Assembly: GCA_964017145.1 (NCBI GenBank)
Contig: OZ024846.1
Coordinates: forward strand, 3,224,001 to 3,288,000
Length of the DNA: 64,000 nucleotides
Direction of reading: 5' to 3'
Origin: Agrocybe praecox
Lineage: Eukaryota > Basidiomycota > Agaricomycetes > Agaricales > Agrocybaceae
Shown here: positions 1 to 9,249 of the stretch, in pieces
How positions within the stretch are numbered: position 1 is the stretch's first letter
Layout of the letters: each line of letters begins with the position of its first letter
The notes under the pieces: generated by a model
Told to the model about the DNA's origin: nothing
Seen by the model: only the letters and a program-made list of their open reading frames with translations
Database searches by the model: none
Position numbers and translations under genes: made by a program

Positions 1-11
1 CCACCTCGCCC

Positions 12-1403
12 ATGTCCTCCACCTTGGATTCCGACAGCCTAGTGCTCGCTGACGATCGACTCCCCCATTTCCACATGAAGGGACATAATGGCAAGCTGGG
101 GATACTCTCTTACGGACCATACGAACGACCAGAGACGGGTACCACGCTATACACCCTGTCTACACCCCCCGAAATTCCGCATATATATAAAGTACGGCTT
201 CTCAACGACAAAGTACACGACGCTCGCGAGCATTTCGAGTACGCAGGGGACACTGAACTTACTGGAACAGGAACATTCATGGAGCTACCCACACCTTACG
301 TTGCTGGACAAACGGATTCTAGACCCTTCCCTCTTCATTATAACGACTTCATTCAACAACTTGCGCAACATTTGGAAGGAGCGTCTCGTTATCGAGACGG
401 GGTCGTTCTCTCTGAGGATCTCATGGGACGAAAGTGGGAAATGGGTCACGACTCGAAGAGCAGGCCTATCTATAGGTTCCCAGCGGTGGAATCCATGCTC
501 ACTACAGCTATCCACGTCATCCAAGGACCCTACTTGAGACGTATGACTCCATTCCGAGCCTTCACGGATGAAGAGATCACGAAACTCGCATCCGTCTCGT
601 GGGTTGTCAATAACCGAGATATGGACGGCGACATATATGACCTTTCTCCTCCTCGCTTCCCTCGACTTAAAACTTACTTTGACCCTTCAGAACCACGGGA
701 CCTGAACGACGACCATGACGATTTTTTCTACTCGGGCTCTCTGCAGCGAAGAGAGGCTTTCCCATTAACAAAGATGAGGCATGTCTTTGAAGAACCTCTT
801 CAATCCTTGGCTCAAGCAACCTACGAACTTCTCGCTATCCAGGCTTCGCCTTCCTATCGATGGATTCCAAAGCCTGATGAAATCATCGACTGGAGTCTAC
901 TCACCTACCCTCTCGAATTTGAAGAAATCTTCGATACCACGCCGATAATGCTCCTAAATGGCGTGTCCATTGGACGAGGGAATCCCAACCCCTGGATTCA
1001 TCACCTGAACTACCTCCTCATGTGTCGTCGTCAAATCAACCAATTGATTCAATACATCGAAATCTTCCTCAACAGTCTCGGATTCGAGAAAGGATTACGC
1101 AGTCTCATGGAATATCGCACCTACAACACCAGCATCGACTTCGACCATTCGAACATGATAGAACCCTTCGAAGTCAAGTATTTTGTGGCAACTTACGATT
1201 TTTTTCTGCGTGAAGGTTTGTTTGGGATCGCCGGGGACCTTTTACGCATTTCAGCTATGCCCTATTATCACGCGCTCGATCTGGCTGTGGTCATGGGAAA
1301 TATCGTCAACGTCATTGCTCCTCCCCTTGACATCGTCGACCTGGAAGATGAAAACGACGAAGAATATTTTGCAAATCAGGATGCTGCTATGCTTCTTTTT
1401 TGA
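12..1403 (+). CDS. Unknown 463-residue ORF upstream of pol in the retroelement
   Basis: This is an intact ORF of 463 codons with a TGA stop at 1401-1403. I do not recognise a family. It has no CCHC zinc knuckle, no DSG protease motif and no membrane segment. It is rich in aromatic residues, prolines and acidic residues and ends in an acidic stretch (residues 440-455). Its position just before pol suggests a gag-like or accessory role, which is inference only. Its base composition looks more like the host genes than the AT-rich pol that follows. It overlaps the pol frame from 1183, in the +1 frame, and ends in a run of T at 1396-1401. The ATG at 12 is the first in the window, but the frame could extend further left. 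Confidence 0.6.
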   Translation: MSSTLDSDSLVLADDRLPHFHMKGHNGKLGILSYGPYERPETGTTLYTLSTPPEIPHIYKVRLLNDKVHDAREHFEYAGDTELTGTGTFMELPTPYVAGQTDSRPFPLHYNDFIQQLAQHLEGASRYRDGVVLSEDLMGRKWEMGHDSKSRPIYRFPAVESMLTTAIHVIQGPYLRRMTPFRAFTDEEITKLASVSWVVNNRDMDGDIYDLSPPRFPRLKTYFDPSEPRDLNDDHDDFFYSGSLQRREAFPLTKMRHVFEEPLQSLAQATYELLAIQASPSYRWIPKPDEIIDWSLLTYPLEFEEIFDTTPIMLLNGVSIGRGNPNPWIHHLNYLLMCRRQINQLIQYIEIFLNSLGFEKGLRSLMEYRTYNTSIDFDHSNMIEPFEVKYFVATYDFFLREGLFGIAGDLLRISAMPYYHALDLAVVMGNIVNVIAPPLDIVDLEDENDEEYFANQDAAMLLF

Positions 1404-4400
1404 TCTCGAGACTACTGGTATGTGTCGGTATCTAACCACCGAAAAACTTATATTAAAATCATCACACAGCTTCATCATTTTTCAACACTTCGACCTCTAT
1501 CGACCACCTAACCATCTGAACTTCCTCAACACTTCTTTATGTATTGCTTCCGCCTTCAAAACTAACTGTACTGGTATCCCTATATTTAACACTGTACATA
1601 CGAAAATTTCTTGTAATGTCTTGTACCTCCCAGAATCAAATTTTGATTCGAGAATCGCAAAACGCATGTACAGGATCCTTAACCAACCTATCAAAACTAA
1701 TGGCCCGGAAATTATTGTAGCTGAATCATTCACAGACAACTTAACCAACCTCAAGAAAAACGCAATCATGTTCCCCGCGGTCACTCCCTTGCATAACAGC
1801 TTCAAGAAGGACTATATTCTTCGCTCATCTGTATACAAGCAAAGTAGTAATAATCAACACTCAAGGCAACGATTCATGAAACTCGCAAAGGCAAAACATC
1901 AGTTTTCACACGCTGTCCGAGCTAGCAACATAAAATTTATCATGTTCCCCGCGAAACATAGGATAAATAAAGAAACTTTTTCCGTACGACACTGGAAAAA
2001 TAACAAGGTGCCCATGCCGCATACAGAAAATATCATGACCAGAAAAACGACACCACTAACAGATGACCCAAGTTCTAAAAATAATAATGTTATTTATAAA
2101 ACATGCTTCTTGCGAACTCAGCCTGTCTTTGCCGAAATAGACCCTTTGCCAGAAATATCTATCTCTCACGAAGGAGCATTTTTAGAAGATGACGACGAGT
2201 ACTTATATGAACCAGACGAGAAAAGCGAAAGTCAGCCACTAAGCTTTACTGCTTACAAACGAATTGATCGAAAAATACACCCAGTATCAACATCATTTCC
2301 ACCTGAATTACGAGTAACTAGGGAAATTTCAGATGATCCCTTGTGCACACTACCCAAATTACCCGTTTGTCCACCTGAATTTGTGCCCACTCTAAAAATA
2401 ACATCAGAGCGTATGAAGGAACTAAACATCAATGAAACGGGATTCTTACAGGCTGAAGAAGAGAAATTATTCAAACATATTATGGTGCTAAATGAAGAAG
2501 GTATCGCTTTTGTAGACTCTGAACGAGGAACACTGAAAGACGAATACTTCTCTCCTTATATAATTCCCACAGTAGACCATACGCCCTGGGAGTGCAGAAA
2601 TATTCCTCTTCCGCCAGGATTAATGCCAAAAATAATCGAAGTTCTCAAGCTAAAAATGGATGCAGGCGTATATGAGCAAAGTCAGTCATCTTATCGATCA
2701 AGATGGTTTATTGTCCTCAAGAAAAATGGGAAAATTAGGATCGTTCATGACTTACAACCATTAAACAAGATAACAATACGGGATGCAGGAATGTTACCAA
2801 TAGTAGATGACTTTGTGGAAGGATTTGCAGGTTACCAATGCTACACAGTATTTGATCTTTTTTGGGGCTTTGACGCTAGGAAAATACATCCTAAGAGTCG
2901 AGACCTGACAGCCTTTATGACTCCGCTAGGATTACTTCAGATAACATCCCTCCCTACTGGCTTTACTAACTCGCCAGCTGAGTTCCAAAAGTGCATGGTA
3001 ATAATTCTGAAAGACGAAATCCCCAATGTCGCTAACATCTTTATTGATGATTTACCCATCAAAGGACCTAGGAGCCAATACTTAGATTTAAATGGTCAAC
3101 CAGAAGTGTTAACCGAGAACCCGGGAATTCGACGATTCATATGGGAACATGCACAAGACGTACACAGAGTGATGCATAGAATCAAATTTGCAGGGGCAAC
3201 ATTTGCCGCAAATAAAACTCAAATATGTTTACCAGAAGTACTAATTATTGGACAAACCTGCAGCTCCAAAGGACGCACCCCTGATGAAGGAAAAATCGTA
3301 AAAATTACAAAATGGCCAACCCTGAAAAATCCCAAAGAAGTTAGACAGTTCCTGGGACTATGCGGTACTGTACGTATATGGATCCCTAATTATTCTCAAT
3401 TGGTACGACCTCTTACGGAACTATACCACAAAGGAAAAGAGTTTATATGGGGAGATAGACAGGAGACCGCCTTCAAAACAATCAAAACAATCATTACGTC
3501 AGCACCAGCGCTAATTCCTATTGATTACACAACAGAATTCCCAGTAGTTCTATCGGTAGATTCAAGCCGAGAAGCAGTGGGATTCATTTTATCTCAATTA
3601 GATGAGCATGGACGAAAGCGCCCCGCCCGGTACGGATCATTACCCATGAGTAAACGAGAATCACGATACTCTCAACCTAAATTGGAGTTGTTTGGACTAT
3701 ATCGTGCATTACGACATTGGAGAATATACATAATAGGCGTTAAAATTCTGCATGTGGAAGTAGATGCTCAGTATATTAAAGGAATGCTGAACGAACCTGA
3801 CCTGCAGCCCTCTGCAGCCATTAATCGGTGGATACAGGGAATTTTAATGTTTGATTTCAAGCTGATACATGTACCAGCCGATAAGCACAAAGGGCCAGAT
3901 GCATTATCCAGACGACCCATAGCAGATGATGACACATCAGAAGAGGAGGAGGATGATTCATGGCTAGATAATATTGCGCTAATGACTCTTTTACCCGATC
4001 GAAAAGCACCTCAAATAATCTTAAAGTCTGTCATCCAGATATTTGCTGCTCGCACCAAAGAGGAATCTCAACTAAATAATATTTATAAATTCCTTTCCAC
4101 CTTGGAGGCCCCTAAATTTGACCAGCTACAAGCGAAACGGAGATTTCTTACCAAAGCCACTGAATTCTTCATTAAGAATGATAAATTATACAAACGAAAT
4201 GGACACCGCACACCACTAACTGTAATATTTACCCCTGAACAGAAATATTCAATTTTGAAACAGGGACACGAGAATCTAGGACACCGAGGCGTTCAGACGG
4301 TATACGAAGTACTACGAAATAAATTCTTTTGGCCGCACATGCGAGCAGATGTACATCACCATGTAAAGTCCTGTCATGAGTGCCAAATACGAAGCTTGAA

Positions 4401-5400
4401 GCGCTTAGAGGTACCTTTAACCATCTCAAAACCAACACAATTATTTGCAAAAATATATATTGACATAATGCACATGCCGCTAGCAAAAGGGTACCAATAT
4501 ATAGTAGCCGCCAAGGACGATTTATCAGGAACTAGTGAAACAGAGGCCTTACGAAAAGCTAACGCTCAATCATTATCTAATTTCTTCTGGAATAAGATTT
4601 ACTGCCGGTATGGAGCCCCAATCCAAGTAGTTACTGATAACGGCCCGGAAGTGAAGAAAGGCTTTGAGGCCCTATTAAAACGCATGGGTATACCTCAAAT
4701 AAAAATAACACCCTACAACCATCATGCTAACGGAGTCGTGGAGCGAGGACACTTTATATTACGTGAAGGAATAATCAAAGCTTGCCAAGGAGACCTATCA
4801 AAATGGCCCGATAAATTGGCTGAGATAATGTTTGCAGATAGAGTAACCGTGAATCGGGTTACAGGGTTTTCCCCTTTTCAATTACTTCATGCTACCGATC
4901 CAATTCTACCCTTAGATCTAATGGAAGCCACCTTTTTGGTCGAAGATTTTCGAGCAGGCATTACTACCGCAGAATTACTTGCATTACGCTCACGTCAAAT
5001 TTCTAAACACCCAGAAGACTTAGCTAGAGCAGCAGAAACTCTCAAATCTGCACGGTTTAAGTCCAAGGAACAATTTGAGAAACGATTTGCCAAAAAGCTA
5101 ATTCAATCTAAATATAAATCAGGAACATTGGTTTTAGTACACAACACCACTATAGAAACGTCTCATGACAGAAAACATAAGCCAAGATATTTAGGACCCT
5201 ATGAAGTGGACCAAGTAACAATAGGAGGAAACTACAAATTAAAAGAGCTGGATGGAACGTCCCTGAAAAATACATATGCAGCAAAACGAATTTTACCTTA
5301 CATATCACGACATCACGAATTTATGACAAGCCACGCTACACGCGCTAGCATCCCTGACGATACAAATTCATCCGGATCTGACTCTGACAACATTACCTAA
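1183..5400 (+). CDS. pol: Ty3/gypsy pol: reverse transcriptase, RNase H, integrase
   Basis: The open frame is 1405 codons, but protein-like sequence begins only after about 1404 and the first plausible internal ATG is at 1666. Domain order is RT, RNase H, integrase. RT has the catalytic aspartate in TVFDLFWGFD near residue 557 and FIDD at about 620-623. RNase H has LSVDSS near 790 and ends at a DALSRRP block. The integrase zinc finger starts at HENLGH near 1029 with CHEC near 1064. The DDE core has YIDIMH near 1092, TDNGPE near 1151 and VVERGH near 1187. All catalytic positions look intact, so the enzyme could be functional. I see no aspartic protease and no chromodomain. The C-terminus is a typical post-integrase segment ending in a Ser/Asp-rich tail. 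DNA is AT-rich compared with its neighbours. Confidence 0.9.
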   Translation: MWQLTIFFCVKVCLGSPGTFYAFQLCPIITRSIWLWSWEISSTSLLLPLTSSTWKMKTTKNILQIRMLLCFFFDLETTGMCRYLTTEKLILKSSHSFIIFQHFDLYRPPNHLNFLNTSLCIASAFKTNCTGIPIFNTVHTKISCNVLYLPESNFDSRIAKRMYRILNQPIKTNGPEIIVAESFTDNLTNLKKNAIMFPAVTPLHNSFKKDYILRSSVYKQSSNNQHSRQRFMKLAKAKHQFSHAVRASNIKFIMFPAKHRINKETFSVRHWKNNKVPMPHTENIMTRKTTPLTDDPSSKNNNVIYKTCFLRTQPVFAEIDPLPEISISHEGAFLEDDDEYLYEPDEKSESQPLSFTAYKRIDRKIHPVSTSFPPELRVTREISDDPLCTLPKLPVCPPEFVPTLKITSERMKELNINETGFLQAEEEKLFKHIMVLNEEGIAFVDSERGTLKDEYFSPYIIPTVDHTPWECRNIPLPPGLMPKIIEVLKLKMDAGVYEQSQSSYRSRWFIVLKKNGKIRIVHDLQPLNKITIRDAGMLPIVDDFVEGFAGYQCYTVFDLFWGFDARKIHPKSRDLTAFMTPLGLLQITSLPTGFTNSPAEFQKCMVIILKDEIPNVANIFIDDLPIKGPRSQYLDLNGQPEVLTENPGIRRFIWEHAQDVHRVMHRIKFAGATFAANKTQICLPEVLIIGQTCSSKGRTPDEGKIVKITKWPTLKNPKEVRQFLGLCGTVRIWIPNYSQLVRPLTELYHKGKEFIWGDRQETAFKTIKTIITSAPALIPIDYTTEFPVVLSVDSSREAVGFILSQLDEHGRKRPARYGSLPMSKRESRYSQPKLELFGLYRALRHWRIYIIGVKILHVEVDAQYIKGMLNEPDLQPSAAINRWIQGILMFDFKLIHVPADKHKGPDALSRRPIADDDTSEEEEDDSWLDNIALMTLLPDRKAPQIILKSVIQIFAARTKEESQLNNIYKFLSTLEAPKFDQLQAKRRFLTKATEFFIKNDKLYKRNGHRTPLTVIFTPEQKYSILKQGHENLGHRGVQTVYEVLRNKFFWPHMRADVHHHVKSCHECQIRSLKRLEVPLTISKPTQLFAKIYIDIMHMPLAKGYQYIVAAKDDLSGTSETEALRKANAQSLSNFFWNKIYCRYGAPIQVVTDNGPEVKKGFEALLKRMGIPQIKITPYNHHANGVVERGHFILREGIIKACQGDLSKWPDKLAEIMFADRVTVNRVTGFSPFQLLHATDPILPLDLMEATFLVEDFRAGITTAELLALRSRQISKHPEDLARAAETLKSARFKSKEQFEKRFAKKLIQSKYKSGTLVLVHNTTIETSHDRKHKPRYLGPYEVDQVTIGGNYKLKELDGTSLKNTYAAKRILPYISRHHEFMTSHATRASIPDDTNSSGSDSDNIT

Positions 5401-5423
5401 ACAAATTTGGGCTGAGAAAAATG

Positions 5424-5430
5424 AGTATAT
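5424..5430 (+). promoter_or_regulatory. Possible internal TATA box before the third ORF
   Basis: TATATAA lies in the 100-base gap between pol and the third ORF, about 70 bases before its ATG. An A/C-rich stretch lacking T runs follows. This could let ORF3 be transcribed separately from the genomic RNA. That is inference from spacing only. Confidence 0.3.
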
Positions 5431-5500
5431 AATCAACCCCAGCAAAAACAAAAAGGACTCATCGTTTACTCACTCACTCAAAACCCATTCATAACCACTC

Positions 5501-6484
5501 ATGACTATTCTAACAATTAACCAAGGAGCGGGCAGTATGCCGATGCAGGTCCTTTCCCGAGCATCAGCTTCCCGTACCTGGCGCACCAGTTTTGACCAAG
5601 TCCTTTTTCCTATTAATGAAGAGCAATCAACGAACTCCTCCACAACATCTCTTGCTAAAGTGGTAGTTCATGACGAAGAAGATGGGATGGATGTTACCGA
5701 AACTCTTACTTGGGGACCTAAATTATTAAAATCTACATACACGCCATCCGCTCCTTTGCCTACACGCCTTTCATTACCTTCCCATTCACTCCTCCTTCAA
5801 CCAAACTCCCTAACATCCATCATACCAGAGAAAGCCTTTCTTAGCAAAAATGTTTTGTTCACCTCCTGCCTTCCCGACAAGTTTCCAGAGCGAGTTCACT
5901 TGCGACCCAACGACATGCAGAAGCTCTTCGAAGGATTCCGCTGGAGAGAGCCTCAGCTAACTGAAAGAGAATTGGACGGACAGCGAGGGGGAGCACTTTG
6001 CATTCCTAGGTTGCAACAATTCTGCTTTGCAGAAGAATTCTACGGAGCCACATGGTGGATTACCTTCAATGAGGAACATGTGGACTGCTCGTTTACACTT
6101 CGTCCTGGTACACGCATCGTTTTTGGAAGCATATCCCAGGCCGCTACAGTCTCTTACCACCTTACGCGAGTTCGACTAGTTGATCGTGAAGTGGTAGTCA
6201 TTGAGGCAGTAGCCTACACCCATCGACACCATACTTATTTCACCGACTCAAGCCGGAAATGGCCACCAATCTTAATTTCCTTTCCTCTCACCTTTCCCTT
6301 AGAAGGCTTTGAACAACAAATCCGGAAATGTTTACGTCAACAAGTTTGGCTACAACAGCAGCGACGAAAGCTTACCTGGTGGGAAAGAGTAAAACAAGTT
6401 GTACTGTACAAACACTCTCCTTCAGACTTGTTAGTAACCCGTCCTTCAGGCTTCTTTATCTATGACTATCCTCAGAAGGCATAA
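5501..6484 (+). CDS. Unknown 327-residue third ORF of the retroelement
   Basis: Intact ORF starting 100 bases after the pol stop and ending at TAA 6482-6484, directly before the putative 3' LTR. It matches no family I recognise. There is no signal peptide or membrane segment, so it does not look like an envelope protein. The C-terminal third is basic and aromatic, with several Trp and clustered Gln/Arg around residues 270-295. The middle is hydrophobic and beta-rich in appearance (about 170-250). A third ORF after integrase is unusual for fungal Ty3/gypsy elements. Alternatives are a captured host gene or a diverged accessory protein. The frame is clean for 327 codons in a region that otherwise shows stops, which argues that it is or was under selection. 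Confidence 0.55.
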   Translation: MTILTINQGAGSMPMQVLSRASASRTWRTSFDQVLFPINEEQSTNSSTTSLAKVVVHDEEDGMDVTETLTWGPKLLKSTYTPSAPLPTRLSLPSHSLLLQPNSLTSIIPEKAFLSKNVLFTSCLPDKFPERVHLRPNDMQKLFEGFRWREPQLTERELDGQRGGALCIPRLQQFCFAEEFYGATWWITFNEEHVDCSFTLRPGTRIVFGSISQAATVSYHLTRVRLVDREVVVIEAVAYTHRHHTYFTDSSRKWPPILISFPLTFPLEGFEQQIRKCLRQQVWLQQQRRKLTWWERVKQVVLYKHSPSDLLVTRPSGFFIYDYPQKA

Positions 6485-6767
6485 TAGGGAGTTGTTGTAT
6501 ACATTTTTTTATTCTTATTTCTCTAAATTTAAATACACAACATTTCTTGATCGTTCTGGCCAAGTCCCTTCTCTAACAAACTTCTGAAGAAAGCATTAAC
6601 CGAGGACGGTTAAAATCTGTTCCCCGCGGATGTCAGCATTAGATCCTGTTTGTTGTCAAAAACATGATCACAGAAGATTGTTGAGAAGGAAGAATACACC
6701 AAGCCCAAATATTCAGATAGAGCCTATCGCTTCCAAGGCAACATAAACTTATAAATAGACACACATT

Positions 6768-6839
6768 ATGAAACACGTGATGAACATGAAACACGTGATT
6801 AATATGAAACACGTGGTTAATATGAAACACGTGGTTAAT
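6768..6839 (+). repeat. Four 18-bp tandem repeats, each with a CACGTG E-box
   Basis: Four head-to-tail 18-bp units (6768, 6786, 6804, 6822) share ATGAAACACGTG and vary only in their last six bases. Each carries the palindrome CACGTG, the classical bHLH binding site. They lie about 165-240 bases upstream of TATAAATA at 7003. That is where enhancers of an LTR U3 region would be expected. Confidence 0.85.
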
Positions 6840-6908
6840 AAATCGCGGGAACATTATGAAACATGTAACACAGCCATATAAAACACGTATCAGTAACACT
6901 TATGGATA

Positions 6909-6943
6909 CCATTACTAATGCATTACTAATGTATTACTAAGGC
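6909..6943 (+). repeat. Short 11-bp tandem repeat
   Basis: Three near-identical copies of ATTACTAATGC lie in tandem between the CACGTG repeats and the TATA box. They are probably part of the same U3-like regulatory region. Confidence 0.6.
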
Positions 6944-7002
6944 ATTATGATTTACACTTATTAAACATGAAACATGAACTATGATGTAGGATAGAAAAAC
7001 AG

Positions 7003-7010
7003 TATAAATA
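7003..7010 (+). promoter_or_regulatory. TATA box of the putative LTR promoter
   Basis: TATAAATA follows the CACGTG repeat block and precedes the tandem repeats and hairpins. If used, transcription would begin near 7035, which puts all the downstream repeats into the RNA leader. Confidence 0.45.
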
Positions 7011-7120
7011 TGTAGTAGATTAAGAAAGAAGAATAATCATTCTACCTTTTCCCCATAACTTTACTGCTTTACAACTTCCTTTCAATAAGACTCTCAAGTA
7101 CTATTATTCTCTAAGTAATT

Positions 7121-7770
7121 CAGAAGTGTTAAGCATCGATAAGCCTTAACATCCAGATTCTGATTCTGATTTCTCCCACGAGTTACCTTCTGCCAAGAGT
7201 TACCTTCTGCCACAAGTTACTTTCTGCCACGAGCTACTGTCTGCCAAGAGTTACCTTCTGCCAAGAGTTACCTTCTGCCACGAGTTACTTTCTGCCACGA
7301 GCTACTGTCTGCCAAGAGTTACCTTCTGCCAAGAGTTACCTTCTGCCACGAGTTACTTTCTGCCACGAGCTACTGTCTGCCAAGAGTTACCTTCTGCCAA
7401 GAGTTACCTTCTGCCACGAGTTACTTTCTGCCACGAGCTACTTTCTGCCAAGAAGAGATACCTACGACGTCTACTATACCCCAGAAGTGACAAGCATTCT
7501 TGTCATCCAGATTCTGAATTTTCTGCCAAGAAGAAGTACGTTTAACGATTATCGCATCTCAGAAGTGATAAGCATTCTTGTCATCCAGATTCTGATTTGC
7601 ACAGAAGATTGATAGTCAACAATCAACGATAACTCAGAAGTGATAAGCATCGATAAGCCTTATCATCCAGATTCTGATTATAACAAAGATACTTCAAGTA
7701 TCACTAGGTTAAGGCACGTAAGGTCAAGAGTGATAAAGCTACGACAAGTTTTATCATCCAGATTTTGATC
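7121..7770 (+). repeat. Five-copy hairpin family with covarying stems
   Basis: Copies lie at about 7121-7165, 7482-7519, 7560-7596, 7635-7678 and 7726-7770. The first four share an outer CAGAA/TTCTG pair and a common CATCCAGATTCTG tail. The inner stem differs between copies yet stays paired: GTTAAG/CTTAAC, GACAAG/CTTGTC, GATAAG/CTTGTC (one G-T pair), GATAAG/CTTATC and GATAAA/TTTATC. They surround and follow the 17-bp repeat array. Confidence 0.75.
7172..7443 (+). repeat. Sixteen 17-bp tandem repeats in a 68-bp higher-order pattern
   Basis: Sixteen units of 17 bases with the consensus TCTGCCAMGAGTTACYT run without gaps. Variants occur in a repeating order of four (acct, actt, ctactg, acct types). 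This gives a 68-bp higher-order unit repeated about four times, so the array grew by duplicating blocks of four units. It lies in the putative transcribed leader of the LTR. Confidence 0.9.
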
Positions 7771-8029
7771 TATTTTCTTTTCATTTCTATTATAGTCTCA
7801 GCACTCTACTCACATTCATATCTTTCTTTTTTAGTTACTCACATATCATCTTACTACATCACATTACAGCACCTCGGTAAATTTTACTGTTGAACCAATT
7901 GGAATATCCCGAACACCTCAGTTCCGGTAAACCCAAGTGAAAACCTTTTTCACGTTGACAACGCGTTGACGGCTGACGATCAAATAAATAGAAGGGCTGT
8001 TCTATTTTTACGTGGTGTAGGTTATTGTC

Positions 8030-8672
8030 TCCGCCGCCAGTGTTGGCATCGCCAGTGGATATCCACGTGGATTCCCACATCGCCTCGGACGTGGATATCC
8101 ACGCCCACACATGGGCGTGGCGATCTCCTAATATAGTATAGACTGTGATGTACATGGCAAACCACTGTGTCGCACTGCTGAAAATAAAATAAAAACCGTA
8201 GGTACTCGAGAAAGCACAGAGGCATGCCAATAAAATGCTGAGGCTAACTACGAAAGATTGGAAGGGTGAAAAATGTTGTTACCATCGTAGAAATCCAACC
8301 GGATCCCCCTCAGCATCAAAATCTAATAGCTGGTGCAATAAGAGGTTTTTCGTCGGTTTCTCAATTTAAATTATTTATATAAGCCAGCTGTATGTTTAAC
8401 ACATAAATACAACTTGATATCGAGGAGAAAGAATGTGCAAAAACATCACCAATGTGCGTTTTAACTTTTGAAGACGTTCTGACATGTTGTGACGCGTTAT
8501 TGATGTATTTGATAATACGTAAATTCTGTGCCTCGGTCATTTCGGACGTGGCGAAAAAGCCTGGGAAAAGCCATGCCCACATTCGTGGGGTGTGGATATC
8601 CACGTGGATAACCACAATCGTGGCGATGTGGATATCCACGCCGCCACAGGCGATGCCAACACTGTCCGCCGC
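8030..8672. mobile_element. Non-autonomous hAT-type element with 8-bp target duplication
   Basis: The element runs 8038-8664 (627 bp). Its ends are inverted copies beginning CAGTGTTGGCATCGCC (16 bp perfect). It is flanked by the 8-bp direct repeat TCCGCCGC at 8030-8037 and 8665-8672. TIRs starting CAG and 8-bp duplications are diagnostic of the hAT superfamily. No transposase is encoded. Subterminal regions carry four copies of the palindrome GTGGATATCCAC (8055, 8091, 8592, 8628) and one near copy (8605), plausible transposase-binding sites. Confidence 0.9.
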
Positions 8673-9249
8673 TATTGTTTGCAATGAAAGTTTTGCCACT
8701 ACGTTGCAACAAGATTTTGACGTATCCACCTTTAGTATAGACTCATGGAGACCGTCTATAAGAATATAACACAATAATTAATGAAGCTTGCAGGTACATA
8801 TACAGCAGCGGCATATTGATACGGCACGCACTCTCCAAGAATCTGCGGCGCTCGGAAGCTATTTTGAAGTTGGACATGGTCAGAAAAGCGGCGCTATGGA
8901 CGGTGTGGATGAAGAGAGTGGCGACGACTCATATATATATTACACTGCATACTATACTACATACATGTATGAAAGGAAAGATATGCAAAAAGAAGAAAAG
9001 GGATGGCAAGCATTGTTGCTGTTGTCCCAGTATCTCCTTACCATACCTGCATCTGCAGTACACCGCCAAGCATCCAGATCAACGTTATACAAACATCGAT
9101 AACATTGATGCTGTACAAGCGGGCCCTCCCCCAGGGCTAGCGAGACCTGCTCCTGTCGTCGCCATAGCCCATCGTCACGTACGTCCATCATTGTATATTG
9201 CTGTACAATCACCCCACTACCTACGCAAGTGACGTCACGCTCACCACAT
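8673..9249. other. No gene seen
   Basis: This 577-base stretch between the hAT-type element and the low-complexity repeat has only short open frames on both strands, with no splice-linked coding pattern or recognised motif. Confidence 0.4.

Larger units (their letters stand above)
1..7870 (+). mobile_element. Ty3/gypsy-type LTR retroelement, 5' end outside window
   Basis: Three consecutive + strand ORFs (12-1403, about 1404-5400, 5501-6484) are followed by about 1.4 kb of repeat-rich non-coding DNA. The middle ORF has reverse transcriptase, RNase H and integrase in the Ty3/gypsy order, so this is a retroelement. The 3' non-coding part holds CACGTG repeats, a TATA box (7003-7010), tandem repeats and hairpins, which is the make-up expected of a long LTR with its transcribed leader. 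The exact LTR boundaries and the 5' LTR cannot be seen, because the left part lies outside the window. TGTTGTATAC at 6493 after a purine stretch, or TGTCAG at 6630, could be the LTR start; CATTACA near 7862-7868 could be its end. No aspartic protease motif or zinc knuckle is visible in the part present. Confidence 0.75.
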
